Numbered from the stretch's first letter, positions 24,650 to 37,640 are shown. The stretch is 64,000 nt of DNA from Physcomitrium patens (GCF_000002425.4 NC_037260.1:11823912-11887911); one strand, 5' to 3'. Notes: a model not told the origin generated them from the letters alone. A program made the numbers and translations.

Positions 24650-27395
24650 TTATGCGGTGGGTTTGACCTGTGATCTGTTTGTGTGAGAGTCATGCTTGTC
24701 CAGGAGGAAGTCCCTCACCTTGCGGTTGAACTCCGTCGGCCTCTGGATCTGTGGAGAATGGCCGCACTTGTTCATCACTATAACCTTGGCACGCTTCCCC
24801 AAGTGCCTGCTCATGGACAGGATAGATCATTATTGGTAGCTTGTTCAATAAAAAATTGACTAAAACTAAAAACACAGTTTGTAAACTGATGTTTGTGTCA
24901 GCGAACTGCTCTCTTTTCCAGCACGAGTAGCCCATGTAGCTGACCAACATCTAATGTAACTAATTGAACCCTGATCTGATTATAATGCACTGTTTGTCCT
25001 GGTTCAGACTTAACACACTTTACATGTTATTCAACACCCACACCTCAGCCAGTTTTTGGTCGGGGTTCTTTCCCCGATTTGTTAGTTACCACAGTTGTTT
25101 TATCCAACATGAGTTATTCGCATATTAGAAAACTGGTTTCTGTTTGTGTTTTTAAGTATTGTTTTCTATGGGAGGTGTCACACCCACCCCAAACCTCATG
25201 TTTTAATCCTTGATAGGTATCAGCTTTGTTCGGTTCTGACCTCCATAAGTGTAGGGTTTGAATACGCTGCTGTACAATGGAAATTAGTTTTCCCGTATTC
25301 CCTACGACTAGTCTTTAATACTAAAAGACGCCCATGGTTCTGCTACAGTAGAATCAAGTTACCATTGTGCTTTCTAACTCTACGTAGTGAAACACGACTC
25401 TCAGATCCGATGATTGGTGCAAGAGTGGACCAGCAGCTATGAGGTACTCCTTGGTGTGTTCCACAATCACACCCATACTCTACTAGGCATACGATGAGGA
25501 AACCAGGAGAAATTTACTGTAGTTAACTCTTCCCTGATTCAAGGAAACGAATCTAGACTCGAATTTCTAAGACTTAATCTACTGATTAGCTGGAAGAAGT
25601 CCAGGCTACTCGAATCTTTATGTTTCAGACTTTTTCTTATCAAATGATTTCTATAGATGAATAACAATCACACTGAGGTTCATCGACGTTGGAAACAAGT
25701 CCGTCGTTGGAAGAAACTACGAGAAAGTCGCGCAGCTAACCAGTAGAGGAATTTGAGTCAGGACTGAAGATTTTCTGGGATAAGCTTAAGAGATTTCAAA
25801 AGTTGGTCTTGTGTCTAGTGATTTTGTTCTTAATCAAGTTATCTATATCCATTTTTGCGAGGATGATCATAAGAAGAGGTTACAAATAAAAGTGCAGGAT
25901 ATTCGGATCTCCAACTTCAAGGCATGGCGTGAAGGAAAGGGAGTCTTACCTTTGAAGCTTGTTTGCCAATTCGGGTTTGAAGACCTCATCATGCTCTCCC
26001 CAGAGAATCAAAAACTTCTTATCCTATCACAAACAAATTGCTTTTAGCTTTGCTTGAACGAGTCAATGCTCAGACTGTGTAAGACGCTTCTGAAGGGTCA
26101 TTACAGGAGAAAATGGATACTTGACAATTTAGCGACCTAGTTTTGAGGGTGTGATGTGCTTTCATTGCAGTTCTTCACACCAAAGCAGTGGGAATCAACG
26201 AAAAAGATTCTAAATTTAGGAATTTATCATGTTACTTGTGTACGACAACATCATTCTGTAACTTTTTTGACACAACCTGTATGCACCAAGATAGACTTGA
26301 GGTAATACATGTGCCAATCTGGGAAGATCTTTTCCAGTTTCGATGGTGAGATCGTCCAATAGTTGTCGTCTTTCTTGTTGGTGGTCCTTGTATAGCACCT
26401 GGAGAAGAGCAACAAACACTGAACTTTGGTTAGATGCGACCATATGCATAAAAATTTATTCGTCGATCTTTTCAATCGCCAAAGAAATAATAGTCGCGCA
26501 TGAAGCCACTAAACCACAAGTCCGTTCTGTGAGGAACTCACTGAATCTTAGAGTTCATCGAAGAAAACACGAAGAATTCATGTGTATTCAGATTGGACAA
26601 GGCGGCAGAAAACACTCAAAAGGGTCCATAGGCAAAAGTGTACATTCAATAGTTTGCCATATAGGTCTGCAAGAGCACGTCGGTTTATTCTCATGCTAGC
26701 AAGTGAATGGATATTGAAATAAGTAGAAAACATACTTCAAACATGTCCTCGTAGACAAATTTCGGCAGCCAAGGCTTCCAATGTGGTGCACTTGCCATGG
26801 CAAACTTGAACTCCTCAACAGACTCCGGGATAAACAAATGAGAGATGTGCTGCAATCTGTGCCTCACTAACAACGCGTCGTAATCATTTGGTGCCATACA
26901 TATTCCAGTATTCGTGAATACTACTTTGTTCACGAACTTGGGATAAAATTGTGCAATTCGGAACGCCACTAAACCGCCATAGCCTGATCCAACAAAGTTT
27001 ACATCTTCCTGTAACCCTAGAAACTGCAACATCTTCATGATGCACTCCGCTTGAAATGACTCCGTCCATCTTTCCTTGCATGATGTCACAGAGCGCCCGA
27101 GAAACACAAGATCCGGCACGAACACATTGAAATCCTTTGACAACTTTGGGACCTGATTCTCCCAGAATAGCATACCATTTGGTGCAAAACCTTGAAGGAG
27201 CACGAGATGTGGCTTTGAATTTGGAATAGACCACACTCCGGCTTCTGACATTGGCATTGGTGTCCAGCAGTGCATTTTTGTGGCACCATTGTCTAACTGA
27301 ATGAACTCCGACCTCAGCCCCCAGTACTCATACTTCTTGGTAAGAATTGATAGTCTTAAATCTGTCAAAGTAAAGCCTGTACAAGCGCTACCCAT
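24650..27395 (-). CDS. Alpha/beta-hydrolase-fold protein with a substituted nucleophile, four exons
   Basis: Plant alpha/beta-hydrolase of the group typified by 'KP.VVLLHGF...W..QV' and 'G.SYGG.VAF'. Exons: 27395-26736 (220 codons, GTATGT donor), 26398-26297 (34 codons), 26023-25950 (74 nt, GTAAGA donor) and 24806-24650 (157 nt with TAA). Phases fit and yield about 330 residues, the usual family length. The second donor (GTCTAT after CAA) is the weakest site; a GTATTA three codons earlier is an alternative. The acid 'LWGEHDEVF' and the histidine motif 'NKCGHSPQIQRP' are kept. The nucleophile elbow reads V-G-S-G-Y-G-G (residues 135-141), so the expected G-x-S-x-G serine position (138) is glycine and a serine lies one residue earlier. 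The oxyanion-loop 'HGF' is 'QGF' (68-70). It may therefore be a non-catalytic member; related folds serve as hormone receptors, but I cannot assign a ligand. No signal peptide is evident. Confidence 0.85.
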
Positions 27396-28824
27396 CTTGC
27401 CGATAAAAAAATAAAAATAAAAAATAAAAAAAAGAAAAAAAGCTTACTTCCACAATATCTCCGGCTCTCAAATGTTCCGCTCAAACACTTCGAAAGTAAA
27501 TCTACTTCAGTTCAAATAACCCGGCCACCTAACGCCATGTTCAAGCTTCCTGTAATTAAAAACCCAACCAGTCGCAATATCTGTAGCAACTAAACGACAT
27601 CCGAAAGAAAGCTTAACCCTCATATAAGCGTTAGTTCACAAAACTCCAACACAAACCCTCTTGAAACTGCACAACTGGTTCAAAGCAAACTCGACCGGCA
27701 TTCTCTGCACAAACAAAAAGTTGTAGGGAATTGCGCTGCTTCCAACGATCTGTACTGCAAAAGTTAACCTGGAACACGCTGTTGGAAGAGTCAAACGTTG
27801 TTCACCATGGTCCAAATCTCATCAACAACAACGTCACTTATTTGCAGACCTCAAAAGTCTTGTCAGAGAAAAAAGGGAAAAGTCTGTCGTTTCATTTTAG
27901 AATAACTTGCTTACAAAACCAAACAATCATCTCCTGCTCATCATCTGTTTCTGACCAGTGAGAAGAATCATCAACATTCTCGAAAGCAATAGCCTCCAAT
28001 AACGTGATTAATCTTCCGGCTGCACCCACCAGCTGAGAGTCCAACTCCAAGGACCCGGCCCATTTCAGGAAGATGAATAATAATTCATTCAGAAAATTAC
28101 AAAACAAAACTGTGATTTGGGTTTGGAGAATCGGAATAACTTGGAAGTTGGCACAACCCACAATCCAGCTGTTGGTGGCTGATCTTCAACAGGAGCTTTG
28201 ATTCTTCCCTAAATCCAGGGGAAATGGAAGCAACCGAGTGGAAGACCCAAATCATTGATTACTACCACTTTCTTAGCCACCTACTACTGGGGTTTTTTTT
28301 ATAAATGTAACAAGTACATTTTATTGTGATTTTATGCTACTCTATTTCTGATGTTTAGTACTTTGTGTGGTAGGTTGGGTTGTTATTACCTATTTCAATT
28401 CTAAATTTGAGAGAGGATCTATTTTTCACAAAATAGGTGATTATTTTGTAATGGCCTATAATTTTTCTTTTATAGATACACATATTAGTCAACAAGAGCT
28501 ATTAATGATTATAAATAGGTTCAAACAAAATCTAGCACCAACCAAACCTATTTATTTTAATTTTTTAAAGTTTTGAACAATTTTGAATGATGAAAATTAT
28601 AATGATATTGTGGAAGTTGTATAACAAGTAATTTTTATTATTGACAACCATTTTATACAATTATTATAATTTATTCTTATAGAATGTTAAAGATACATGG
28701 TAAAAATTCTACTAATCTTTTTTGTTTCATTATTATCCTTTGAATATAAATTTTTGTTATACTTTCTAAATTTCTTATTATATATATCAAATTGTTATAT
28801 AGGTGTAGAATTTATCATTAATAT
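27396..28824. other. Upstream region of the hydrolase gene, then AT-rich spacer
   Basis: 27.40-28.25 kb, of mixed composition, should hold the hydrolase 5' UTR and promoter. A GTG-initiated minus-strand ORF at 27892-28161 has no motif and no ATG, so it is not called. Beyond 28.28 kb the DNA is AT-rich and leads into the retrotransposon cluster. Confidence 0.45.
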
Positions 28825-29042
28825 CACTAAATATCTTTAGGCAATCTATGCAATCACATATTAGAAACATAAATGATAAACAACCAAAGAGTCAATATAT
28901 TCTTAGATCACTCCAAAAGAGTAGATATTCACTCAAAGATGGTATAATAATATGACTAAAATGGCTATTGCCAAAGACAAGAAGACTAAAAATTCTAGAA
29001 ATAAGACCAAAAAAAAAAAAAAAAAAAAAAAAACATTGAAAA
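28825..29042 (-). mobile_element. Gypsy relic E: left LTR, first part
   Basis: This piece matches the start of a second, related copy at about 42,030 (shared segments around 'ACATATTAG.AACAT' and 'CACTCCAA.AGAGTAGAT') and includes the family LTR core 'TGGCTATTGCCAAA'. It is cut at 29042 by the copia element and resumes at 41215. Boundaries are approximate because both copies are heavily decayed. A poly-A run of more than 20 bp (about 29010-29032) lies inside it. Confidence 0.6.
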
Positions 29043-29280
29043 TATTGAGAATGTTTTAGAGAGAGAGAGAGACCGATTAGCTAGAAGTAATAAGCACATA
29101 CATGTAAAACACACACACACACAAGAGAGTTTATTGATATGGTTATCTCACTTATACAAAGAGAAGGAGTAAAGATAAATAATTTCTCTCCACTACATTC
29201 CAAATACTGTAGCTACAGTATTTACTGTAGACTACAATAAATAACATGAAAAGTAGTGGCTACATTTAATGCTCTCAACA
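29043..29280 (-). repeat. Copia element: left (3') LTR
   Basis: About 238 bp, matched along its length by the right copy at 40984-41214: both begin around TTGAGAATGTTTTAGAGAG and end with CTCTCAA, and both contain 'ACATGTAAAACACACACA'. The inner edge carries, on the minus strand, the purine-rich AAGGAGGAG directly before the LTR TG, a polypurine tract that fixes the element's minus orientation. Confidence 0.85.
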
Positions 29281-29439
29281 CTCCTCCTTACTTGTCATAA
29301 TATTTATATGCATAGAATTATGATTTATACTTTTTTGTAATCTCGCAGAATCAACAATTGTTTCCTCAGTAAAATCTTATTTAGAAAAACTTTATTGTAT
29401 TTAAGAACAAAACCACAAATGAAGGAAAAAGTATAGAAC

Positions 29440-31150
29440 ATTATTTCAAGAGTTCATTAACTTTCTTGCTCAAGAAAAGCAAGTTGCCGCATGTCAAAAT
29501 CATAAGTAAGTCACCAATTGTTGCATAAAGAGAGTGCTTTGGTGAAGAGATCAATAAGGTTATTTGCAGATTCAATTTTCTTGATCTTAAGTACTTGATT
29601 AGGAACCAAATCATGGATACAACTAAAATACTTTGGATCAATATGGTTTATTCTATTGTCTAAACCTGAAACCAACTTGCATTTGTGCAACACAAGCGCT
29701 ATTGTCTTCATATAAGATAGTTGGAGAATCATCATATGAAAGTCCATAGGTTGTTTGAATAAGTTTATGAATTGATCACAATCAAATACATTCTTGAGAT
29801 GCTTCATGTAAGGCAATAACTTCTGCATGGATGGATGAAGTTGTAATTATAGTTTGTTTCACTAATTTCTATGATATTGCAGCTCCATGTCTTAAGTATA
29901 CATATCATATTTGAGATTTAGCTATTGCAATATCAGATTTATATCCTACATTAGAATATCCAACCAATTTTGGATTTGTAGATTGTGAGTAGTATAATCC
30001 CAAATCTTCACTGTCTTTTAAATAATATAGTAAATGTTTGATGTCATTCGAATGTTGTTTTATTAAATGTGCACTGTATCTTACAGAAATACTAACTGCA
30101 AATGTAATATCTGGTCTTGTAGATGTGGCTAAATATAAAAGTGCTCCAATTGTTGCAAGGTATGGATATTACTCTTCTAATATTTCTTCCTCCTCCTCCT
30201 TGCATGGACAATATGAATCATGACCATCACAACCACGTCCAACCATTAGTTTTGACAATGGATAAGCATCAATCATATTGAATCTCTGTAAGATTTGTCT
30301 AATATACGTTAGTTAGTAGAAAAAAATGCTACCATCCATGAGATGCATAATCTGAAGACCAATATAAAAAGTTGTTTTTTTTAGCATTTTCATCTCAAAT
30401 TCACAAATAAGTAGGTTAGTAGCTGTAACATATTTAGATCTAATATCTATTAGGTTAAAAACATCAACATATACATCAATGATTATAAAATTAGTTTTAT
30501 TCTATTTGATAAATAAATAAGAGATTAGTGGATCACTTACAAACTTATTTATAATTAAATAATCTCAAAGACATTGATACTACATGTATTCAAATTATTT
30601 TAGACCATACAAGGCATTGTATAATTTAATACCACAATATTGTTCTGAAGTAGGTGCATTTGGAATTTCCATTTCCAAACCAAGTGGAAATTTTATATAA
30701 ATATATGTATCAAAGAGAACCATACAAATACATAGTTATAACATCCATAAGACGCATCTCAAAGGTGGCATGAACTGCCATTCTAATAATATATTGGAAT
30801 ATAATTGAGTCTATGATTGAAGAATATCTGGATTCATAATCAATGTCAAATCATTAGGTAAATCCTTAGGCAATAAGACAAGCTTTATAACAAATTATTT
30901 GGCTCTTAGTATCTTGCTTGTATATTAATAGTATCTTATATCTTATTGGGCAAGAAATAAGAGTATCGACAATTGGACCAAAGACTTTCTTCTTATGTAA
31001 AAAAAACATATTCTTTCTTGATGGCAATTTTCTATTTTAATCAATCAGAGCAATACATTGCTTTTTAGATGGTTTGAGGTTCAAGATTTTGTTTCTTGTA
31101 AGAAAGAGCTTTTACAATCATACATGCAAATAATTCATCTATTATAATAG
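29440..31150 (-). pseudogene. Copia reverse transcriptase/RNase H remnant
   Basis: Minus-strand fragments match the end of copia pol. 'NHIDPKYF' and 'NNLIDLFTKAL' (around 29.55-29.65 kb) are the RNase H C-terminal motifs. 'YPYLATIGALLYLATSTRPDITFA'-like sequence (about 30.09-30.18 kb) and 'DLGLYYS...PKLVGYSN' (about 29.94-30.02 kb) are the RT to RNase H connection. Frameshifts and stops separate the pieces, so no product is expected. Confidence 0.8.
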
Positions 31151-32300
31151 ATAATCCATTCCAAATATCATTTGTAGCTTAATATAGAACTGATAATTCT
31201 ATACTCAACTTAATTTTATTCTTTCTAATTTTAAGATTTTCTATTGCATATAGTGAAGGTATAATGTATATGGACATATTGTCATTAATTGATGGTATTG
31301 TAGATTTAGTAAAAACTTCTACAAAAACAATACTAGAATTATGACATGTTGTAGTTTTTTTCTTTCGTGGTTGCTTATTTAATCCACGAGTCCTTTCAAT
31401 TATTGATGTTTTAACTTGAGGAATATTAGTTAATGGTATTGCAATCTGAGCAAGTTGATTTTGAGCCTCATTAATTAGAATTCTTGTAATCTGAGGCGCA
31501 TCATTGAAGCCATCAAGTATTTCATCTGCAATCCATTTTAGATACAAAATCTTGGCAACTTCAATTTCAGCCAAAGATGTTCTAAGATCAAGATTTATTG
31601 TAAATATTTTTGGTGCTTCAAATACAAGTATTGTATTTCTTTGTTGATTAAGTATTTCTCCTCAAAGTGATGGAAATATGTTCTCTTCAAAATGACAATT
31701 TTGAAAATGTGCACGTAATAATGTACCAATTGATAGATCAACTATACAAGTAATGCTTGATGAATTAAAGCCAATATATATGTCCTCTTGTCGATGAGCT
31801 CCAATGGCATGCCGTTGAGGTTCTAATATTGAAATCAAGCACAACAATCAAACACCCATAGGTGAGATACATTTGAAACACGACCTAAAATGAACTCTTG
31901 TAGTATAATAATTTCAAGAAAAGAAGGATGGAGGCATATTAATGTTGCAACATGTAAAATTGCATGACCCTACATAGATGCATGTAAATTCACTTCAAGA
32001 AGGAGTGGCCAAGTAATGAGTTGTATATGGTTTATAAATGACTGTACAAGTTTATTTTGAGCATGTTCATATAGAACATAATATGTCAATCCAATCCTTA
32101 TTACAATACAATAGTCTTCAAAAGACTTTGATATAAATTCTTTTGCATTATCCACAAGCAATGTTTTGATAGGATAATCAAAAAAATGTACTTAAAAAAA
32201 ATAAGCATAGATATAAGATTGGCAAATACCATATTTTGAGTTGATAATAATGAAACATGTGATTGTTTGTGTGATGCATCTACAAGGACAAAAAATAATA
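31151..32300 (-). pseudogene. Copia integrase remnant
   Basis: The fragment 'DNAKEFISKSFEDYC' followed by 'NKLVQSFINHIQLI' and 'RPLLL'-like sequence (about 32.16-31.98 kb) matches the second and third acidic-residue region of copia integrase. The 'IYIGFNSSSI' and 'FQNCHFEE' fragments (31.83-31.68 kb) match its C-terminal region. 31.57-31.18 kb encodes the variable linker before the RT domain. Expected residues D and E are partly lost. Confidence 0.75.
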
Positions 32301-32930
32301 AAATGATTGAGATATTAGATTAATAGGACCACAAATATCACCTTGTAATCTTTCAAGCATTGATGGTAACTCTCGTGGAAGTTTTGAAATTGAAGGCCAA
32401 GCAATCATCTTATCTTACATACATGAATAACATAATTTTATAGAATCTACATGTGCAGGTCTTAAATTATGTCTAGTTATACATGGATTCATTTTCCAAA
32501 ATAATATAAATTTTGGATGTTCTAATTATCCATGCTAGAGAGAAATGTAACTCTTTATGATAGATGATGCAAAATTAAATATAATAGGAGAGTGGATTGC
32601 AATCTAGTATAAACCATTTCTCATAGTAAAGACTTTTTCTACAACTTTATAATTTTATTCAAGAATCAAAACCTCTTGTCTATCTAGAATTGCAGTTGAG
32701 AGGTTATAACTATTGACATGTTGATCTGGGTAGCTAATTAGATTCCAAGGTGCTGAGGGTGCAAACATTGCATATTTATATTTTATGATAGAGCTTGCAG
32801 GCAATTTTATCATCACTATTCCTTCTTGAAAATAAAACACATTCGTTTTAGACATAGTCATTAAATTTCTAATTTGCTAAGTTGAAGATTTTTTAATAAA
32901 AAACCATCTATCCTATAATGTAGAATGTAT
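32301..32930 (-). pseudogene. Copia protease/GAG-pre-integrase remnant, 3' piece
   Basis: Minus-strand fragments of the pre-integrase segment ('HNLRPAHVDSIKLCYSC'-like, about 32.47-32.40 kb) and of the protease tail ('MIKLPASSI...APSAPWNLISY', about 32.83-32.71 kb). The reading continues on the other side of gypsy element A at 39,324, so A inserted into this protease region. Confidence 0.65.
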
Positions 32931-32935
32931 TATTG
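32931..32935. repeat. Target-site duplication of gypsy element A (left)
   Basis: TATTG immediately outside the left LTR; the same five bases follow the right LTR at 39319-39323. A 5-bp duplication is standard for Ty3/gypsy integrases. Confidence 0.93.
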
Positions 32936-33496
32936 TGTCAAGGACAAGAACTCGATGAAAAAATAATTCAAAGAAGTGAGCCTTCACTCAAAGAAAGGTA
33001 ACAAAATATATATAAATAAGTATATATATTGAAAGAGAAACTAGAATGGCTATTGCCAAAAGACAAGAAAACTAGAGACCCTTGAAACTAGACTAGAAAC
33101 AAAAAAGGAGTTGACAAGAGTGAAGAAGCCTTCACTCTTGTCTCTATATATACTATCTAACTAAGGGCTACGTGGCGACGTTCTATAGGACCTCCAATAT
33201 GTGTTGACTTTGTAGGACACATGCCTTGACTTACAAGGCAAGTTCTTCTACGTGTGGGCCACATAATTAGCTTGATCTTCAAGCTAACAACATAAGTGGC
33301 ACATAGCCAACTTGTTGACCACGTTTCTAATCCAAAAAGTCAATTAAAGACACCTATGAAGTCAAAGCAATGTCTATGAAGCTTCTAGGAAGCTTTCATA
33401 TTAAATACTATAGAATTTACTTACTTTTATCTACTTTTACTTACTTCTACTTATTTGTATATGTAATTACTAGCTTACATGATTATGTCCGTGACA
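32936..33496 (-). repeat. Gypsy element A: left (3') LTR
   Basis: 561 bp, TG...CA ends. The inner flank on the minus strand carries AGAAGGAAGGGTAA next to the LTR, a polypurine tract for plus-strand priming, which shows this is the 3' LTR of a minus-oriented element. Confidence 0.95.
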
Positions 33497-33537
33497 TTAC
33501 CCTTCCTTCTAGGGACGAGTTCCACGAGGAGCAGTAA

Positions 33538-33960
33538 TCATATGTTGAGGAAATCTATGATGCGACGAATTATATTCGCCACATACTCTGATCTTTGTTC
33601 TCTTCGAAGATGATTGATAGGGCCTCTCAACCATCGGTAGTGTTCTATACCAAGGTGAGAAGACCACCCAGTTATTTGATCATTGTTGAGGCCTTCGTAA
33701 CTTCTTTTGAATAGAATATTTGAAACACCATCAGGAGTTGTTCCTACCTCTAGCACAATCACCAAACATCGAGAGTCCCTTTCCAAATCGTGATACCAAA
33801 CGCGCTGTATCTCGCCATTTATTTGAGGAAGAATATGTCCTTCTTGAAGATCTTCATCTCGATTGTGTCGTCTTGAAGGTTGTGATAATTGTAATGTCTC
33901 ATTCGGCAGGTCAGCAAATGAAGGTTCTTGAGTCGAATCCGCTGGTTGTTGGTTTTCCAT
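33538..33960 (-). CDS. Accessory ORF of the gypsy family (copy in element A), function unknown
   Basis: A 140-residue ORF lying between the chromodomain end of pol (34055) and the polypurine tract/3' LTR, in the element's own direction. It starts ATG (GAGATGG) and ends TGA 41 nt before the LTR. It starts 'MENQQPADSTQEPSFADLP', then has a basic stretch (PSRRHNRDED), a central 'WYHDLERDSRCLVIVLEVG', 'SYEGLNNDQITGW' and a basic end 'LRREQRSEYVANIIRRI'. No membrane segment, signal peptide or zinc motif is visible, so it is not an obvious envelope protein. The copy in element B (50886-51308) has the same length and about 80% identity by eye. I do not recognise the family. It is intact here although gag and pol of this copy are broken. 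Confidence 0.75.
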   Translation of the reverse strand: MENQQPADSTQEPSFADLPNETLQLSQPSRRHNRDEDLQEGHILPQINGEIQRVWYHDLERDSRCLVIVLEVGTTPDGVSNILFKRSYEGLNNDQITGWSSHLGIEHYRWLRGPINHLRREQRSEYVANIIRRIIDFLNI

Positions 33961-34054
33961 CTCCTAAGCATCACTACTACAAAAAAGCTATGAATAAGAA
34001 TTGAAAGTAGAATGTTATCTTACCTAGATGTTGTTTCTTTTATAAAGAATGTTT

Positions 34055-37000
34055 TCATCTAGATTTTGATGGACGTCGTCGATAAAAAGCCTCCACCGCC
34101 TTTGCTACATTTGCAAGATTGTTTATTGGCTCCCATGTGCGTTCACTAATACCATATCCGTGCCAATGGACAAGATATTCTAATTTATTTCGGCGCCGCC
34201 TTGAATCTAAGACTTCTTCTACTTCAAACTCTTCATTATTGTCCACTTCTATAAGAGGAGATGGAGCTTATCATCTTCTTAGTATGTCCACTGTCTAATA
34301 TGATTCAAGAAGAGACACGTGGAATACTGGATGGATTTTCATTGATTCCGGTAGATGTATACGATATGCAATTGGATTGATTTGTGCAGAAATAGAAAAT
34401 GGTCCCAACCTTTGATAGTCTAACTTGTCACAAGGACGAGTGGTCTTGATATTGTGACGAAGTAGCCATACCTTATCACCCAAGACAAATGATGGTTGTT
34501 CCTTTCAATAGACATCCGCATTGACCTTTTGTTGTTCTTGAGCCTCTTTTAACTGCGCCTTCATCGTTGCATGTAGCTTTCATAAATGAATTGCCAAATC
34601 TTTCATAGCAGGATTATCAACTTTTGAAAAGTCAAAAATATCAAGTTATGGATGATAACCATAATTAGCAAAGAAAGGTGTTTATTTTGTAGAAGAATGT
34701 ACCGTGTTATTATAAGCAAACTCTGCCAATGGCAAAAGAGTTGTCCAATCATCTTGTTGGTAATTAATGCTACATCTTAAATATTGCTCCAAAACTTGAT
34801 TAACACGCTCCATTTGTCCATCAGTTTGAGGATGGAATGCCGAAGATAGTTTTATATCCACTTTAAGAATCTTGAAAAGAGTCCGCCAAAATCTTGATAC
34901 AAATTGAGTTCTCCTATCTGATATAATATCCTTAGGTAATCCATGATAGCGATAGATATTGTCAAGAAAGAGCTTAGCTGTTTCTTCGCCTATGATAGAT
35001 TTTGTACATGGTGCAAAATGTGCCATCTTGGTAAAATAATCTACTATCACGAATATAGAGTCATAAGAACCTGAGATTAGAAGATCCGTGATGAAGTCCA
35101 TAGAAACAGAAGACCATGGTTGTTCTGGAATGGGTAATGGCTGAAGAAGTCCAAAAGATCGATGGCGAGGAGTTTTCGATCTTGAGCAAACATCACATGA
35201 TTGTACAAAATCTTTTACTGTCTTCCACATTTGAGGCCACCAAAAATCCCTAGATATCAGCTCTAAAGTCTTATTATATCCAAAATGTCCTACTGTTGGG
35301 AAGTCGTGATGAGCTTGAAGAACACGTAAATGTGCTTCTCCTTCTGGAACATATAGGCATCCTTCAAAATAGAGTAAGTTGTTCTTGAATTCAAATTTAG
35401 AAGGATTATGAGATTTAGAAAAATTATTCTTGATATCATGAACAAGAGGGTCTGAAGACATACTTAAGTGGACTTGCTTAAGAAAAGTTAAATCAACACT
35501 CAATGTTGATTTTATTGCTCGAAGATGAAATTGCTCCGGCTTCAAGAGAACCATTCTTTGTTGCTCAAAAGCTACCTCTCCTTCTTTTGGTACAAGATAA
35601 GAACGTCTAGATAAGGCATCAGACAAACCTTGTTGTTTTTCTGGCCGATAAGTGATGATGAACTCGAATCTTGATAAAGACATGCTCCAATGAGCTTGGC
35701 GACGATTTAATATGCGTGTTGACATAAAATATTCGAGGTTCTTGTGATCTGTAAATATGGTGACTGGACTGGAAGCACCTTCTAGATAATGATGCCATTC
35801 TTGAAAAGAATCTACAATTGCAAGAAGTTCTTTGTCGTGGATCTTATAATTAATTTCTGCTGCTGAGAATTTTCTTCAATGAAAGGCTACTGGATGAAGT
35901 TTGTCATCTGTTCCCATTTGTGATAAAACCGCACCCTGAGCAAAGTCCGATGCATCTGTTTCCATAAAGAATGCTTTGGAAAAATCAACACGATATAAGA
36001 TTGATGCAGAAACAAATGATGTCTTCAAAGATTCAAAAACAACTTTCGCTTCTTGATTCCATTGGAGTTTTTCTTTACAAGTCAAACGTATAAGTGGAGT
36101 TGCAACTCGAGAAAAGTCTTTGATGAAGATCCGATAGTAGTTGGCAAATTCCAAAAAATATTGGACATCTCTTACCGTTTTTGGGATCTTCTAGTCTATA
36201 ATAGTTTGAACTTTCTTAGGATCCATCGTAAGTCCATCATTTGAAATGCTGTAACTTAAGAAATCGACTTGAGTAGTGTGGAACACACTTTTCTATATTG
36301 GTATAGAGTCCTGCATCTCTTAATTTTTGTAACACACGACGAACATAAAGTTCATGTTCTTTTGGATTCTTAGAATAGATCAAGATGTCGTCTAGATAAC
36401 AGACCATAAAATCATCCAAAAACTCTCGAAAAACATCATTCATTAGATGTTGAAAAGTTGCTGGTTCATTTGTAAGCCCAAAAGGCATGACGTTGTATTC
36501 AAAATGTCCATACCTAGTTCGAAATGCAGTCTTCCATTCATCTCCTTCTTTGATGCGTACTAGATTGTATGCTCCCAGAAGATCTATTTTTGTATAGATC
36601 TTAGCTTGATTCAACTGATCAAGAAGTCCAGATATTAAAGGTAGTGGATACCTATTCTTGATGGTAATCTTGTTGAGTCCTCGATAATCAATACACAACC
36701 GCAATGATCCATCTTTTTTCTTCACAAATAGAATTGGAGCTCCTGATGGAGATTTAGAATGGCGTATGAAATTCTTGGCTAGATTTTTTTCAATATACTC
36801 CTTGATTTCAGCCAACTCATTTTGTGATAAACTGTAGATTGGTCCGAATGGCGGTTGTGCTCTTTCTTGAAGGTCAATTGAGCAATCATAGGGACGATAT
36901 TCCGGAAGTGTATCCGCATTCTTTTTTTCAAATACATCTTGAAATTCTTGATATTAGCTTGGAATGCCACTTGAATTCTTTTCACTAGTAGAAATGGATG

Positions 37001-37640
37001 TGGCATAAATAATATATGGTAATTCTTTCATAGCAGCATGCAAGAAAGCTTTTGCACCTATAAGTACGGGTTTAATTGAACTAGACTTATGACTCTCTAC
37101 TTGATTAACTACACTGTTAGTTATACTTTTAGAGAAAGTAAGAGTTCAAGAAATCCAATCTATTTGAGGGTTGTATTTTTCTAACCACGATAAACCTAAA
37201 ATGACTGGATTAGAGAGAGATCTAATGATATTAAATACTACAAAACTATTATGACCATTGATTATTACTTCTATAGGAAGGGTTTCATGAGTAATATCTC
37301 CAGAAGAAAATGGACGACCATCTATGACTTCTACATGAACAGGTTTAGTTTTCTTTACTAAAGATATGCTATGTCTTTTAGTAAATTCTTCATCTAAAAA
37401 ACATGCTGAGGCTCCTGAATCTAACAAGGCAGAGACTTTGTAATGTTTAGAACCTAAAATAACATTTAATGTAAAACAAGGAGAGGGCTCTGAGAAGAGA
37501 ATAGAACCTTTCCTAGATGTTGTGCAAGGTTTCAACCGCACGGTCCCTATTGTAGTTGGACAAACTCGTTTTCCGACATATTGTCTTCTTTCACAGCCAT
37601 ACTCCTCATTTTGTGATTGTGTCGTTTCTTTGGACAATGT
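34055..37640 (-). pseudogene. Gypsy element A pol (protease-RT-RNase H-integrase-chromodomain), interrupted
   Basis: Minus-strand pol. Protease: 'LLDSGASACFLDEEF' (about 37.43-37.39 kb), active-site DSG present. RT: '[16 protein letters not shown]', '[10 protein letters not shown]' and '[11 protein letters not shown]' (36.8-36.3 kb). RNase H: 'METDASDFAQGAVLSQ' (36.0-35.9 kb). Integrase: 'HHDFPTVGHFGYNKT', 'CDVCSRSK', 'SMDFITDLL', 'SAFHPQTDGQMERVNQ' (35.3-34.8 kb). Chromodomain: 'LEYLVHWHGYGISERTWEP' (34.25-34.06 kb). Stops and shifts interrupt it, for example a CGA to TGA near 37146, a frame break near 36.25 kb, and breaks near 35.87 and 34.68 kb. The pol frame starts inside gag in the -1 frame, as in element B. 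Confidence 0.92.

Noticed and set aside
27892-28161. 89-codon minus-strand ORF upstream of the hydrolase gene
   Set aside because: It begins with GTG, has no ATG and no recognisable motif; probably promoter or 5' UTR sequence.
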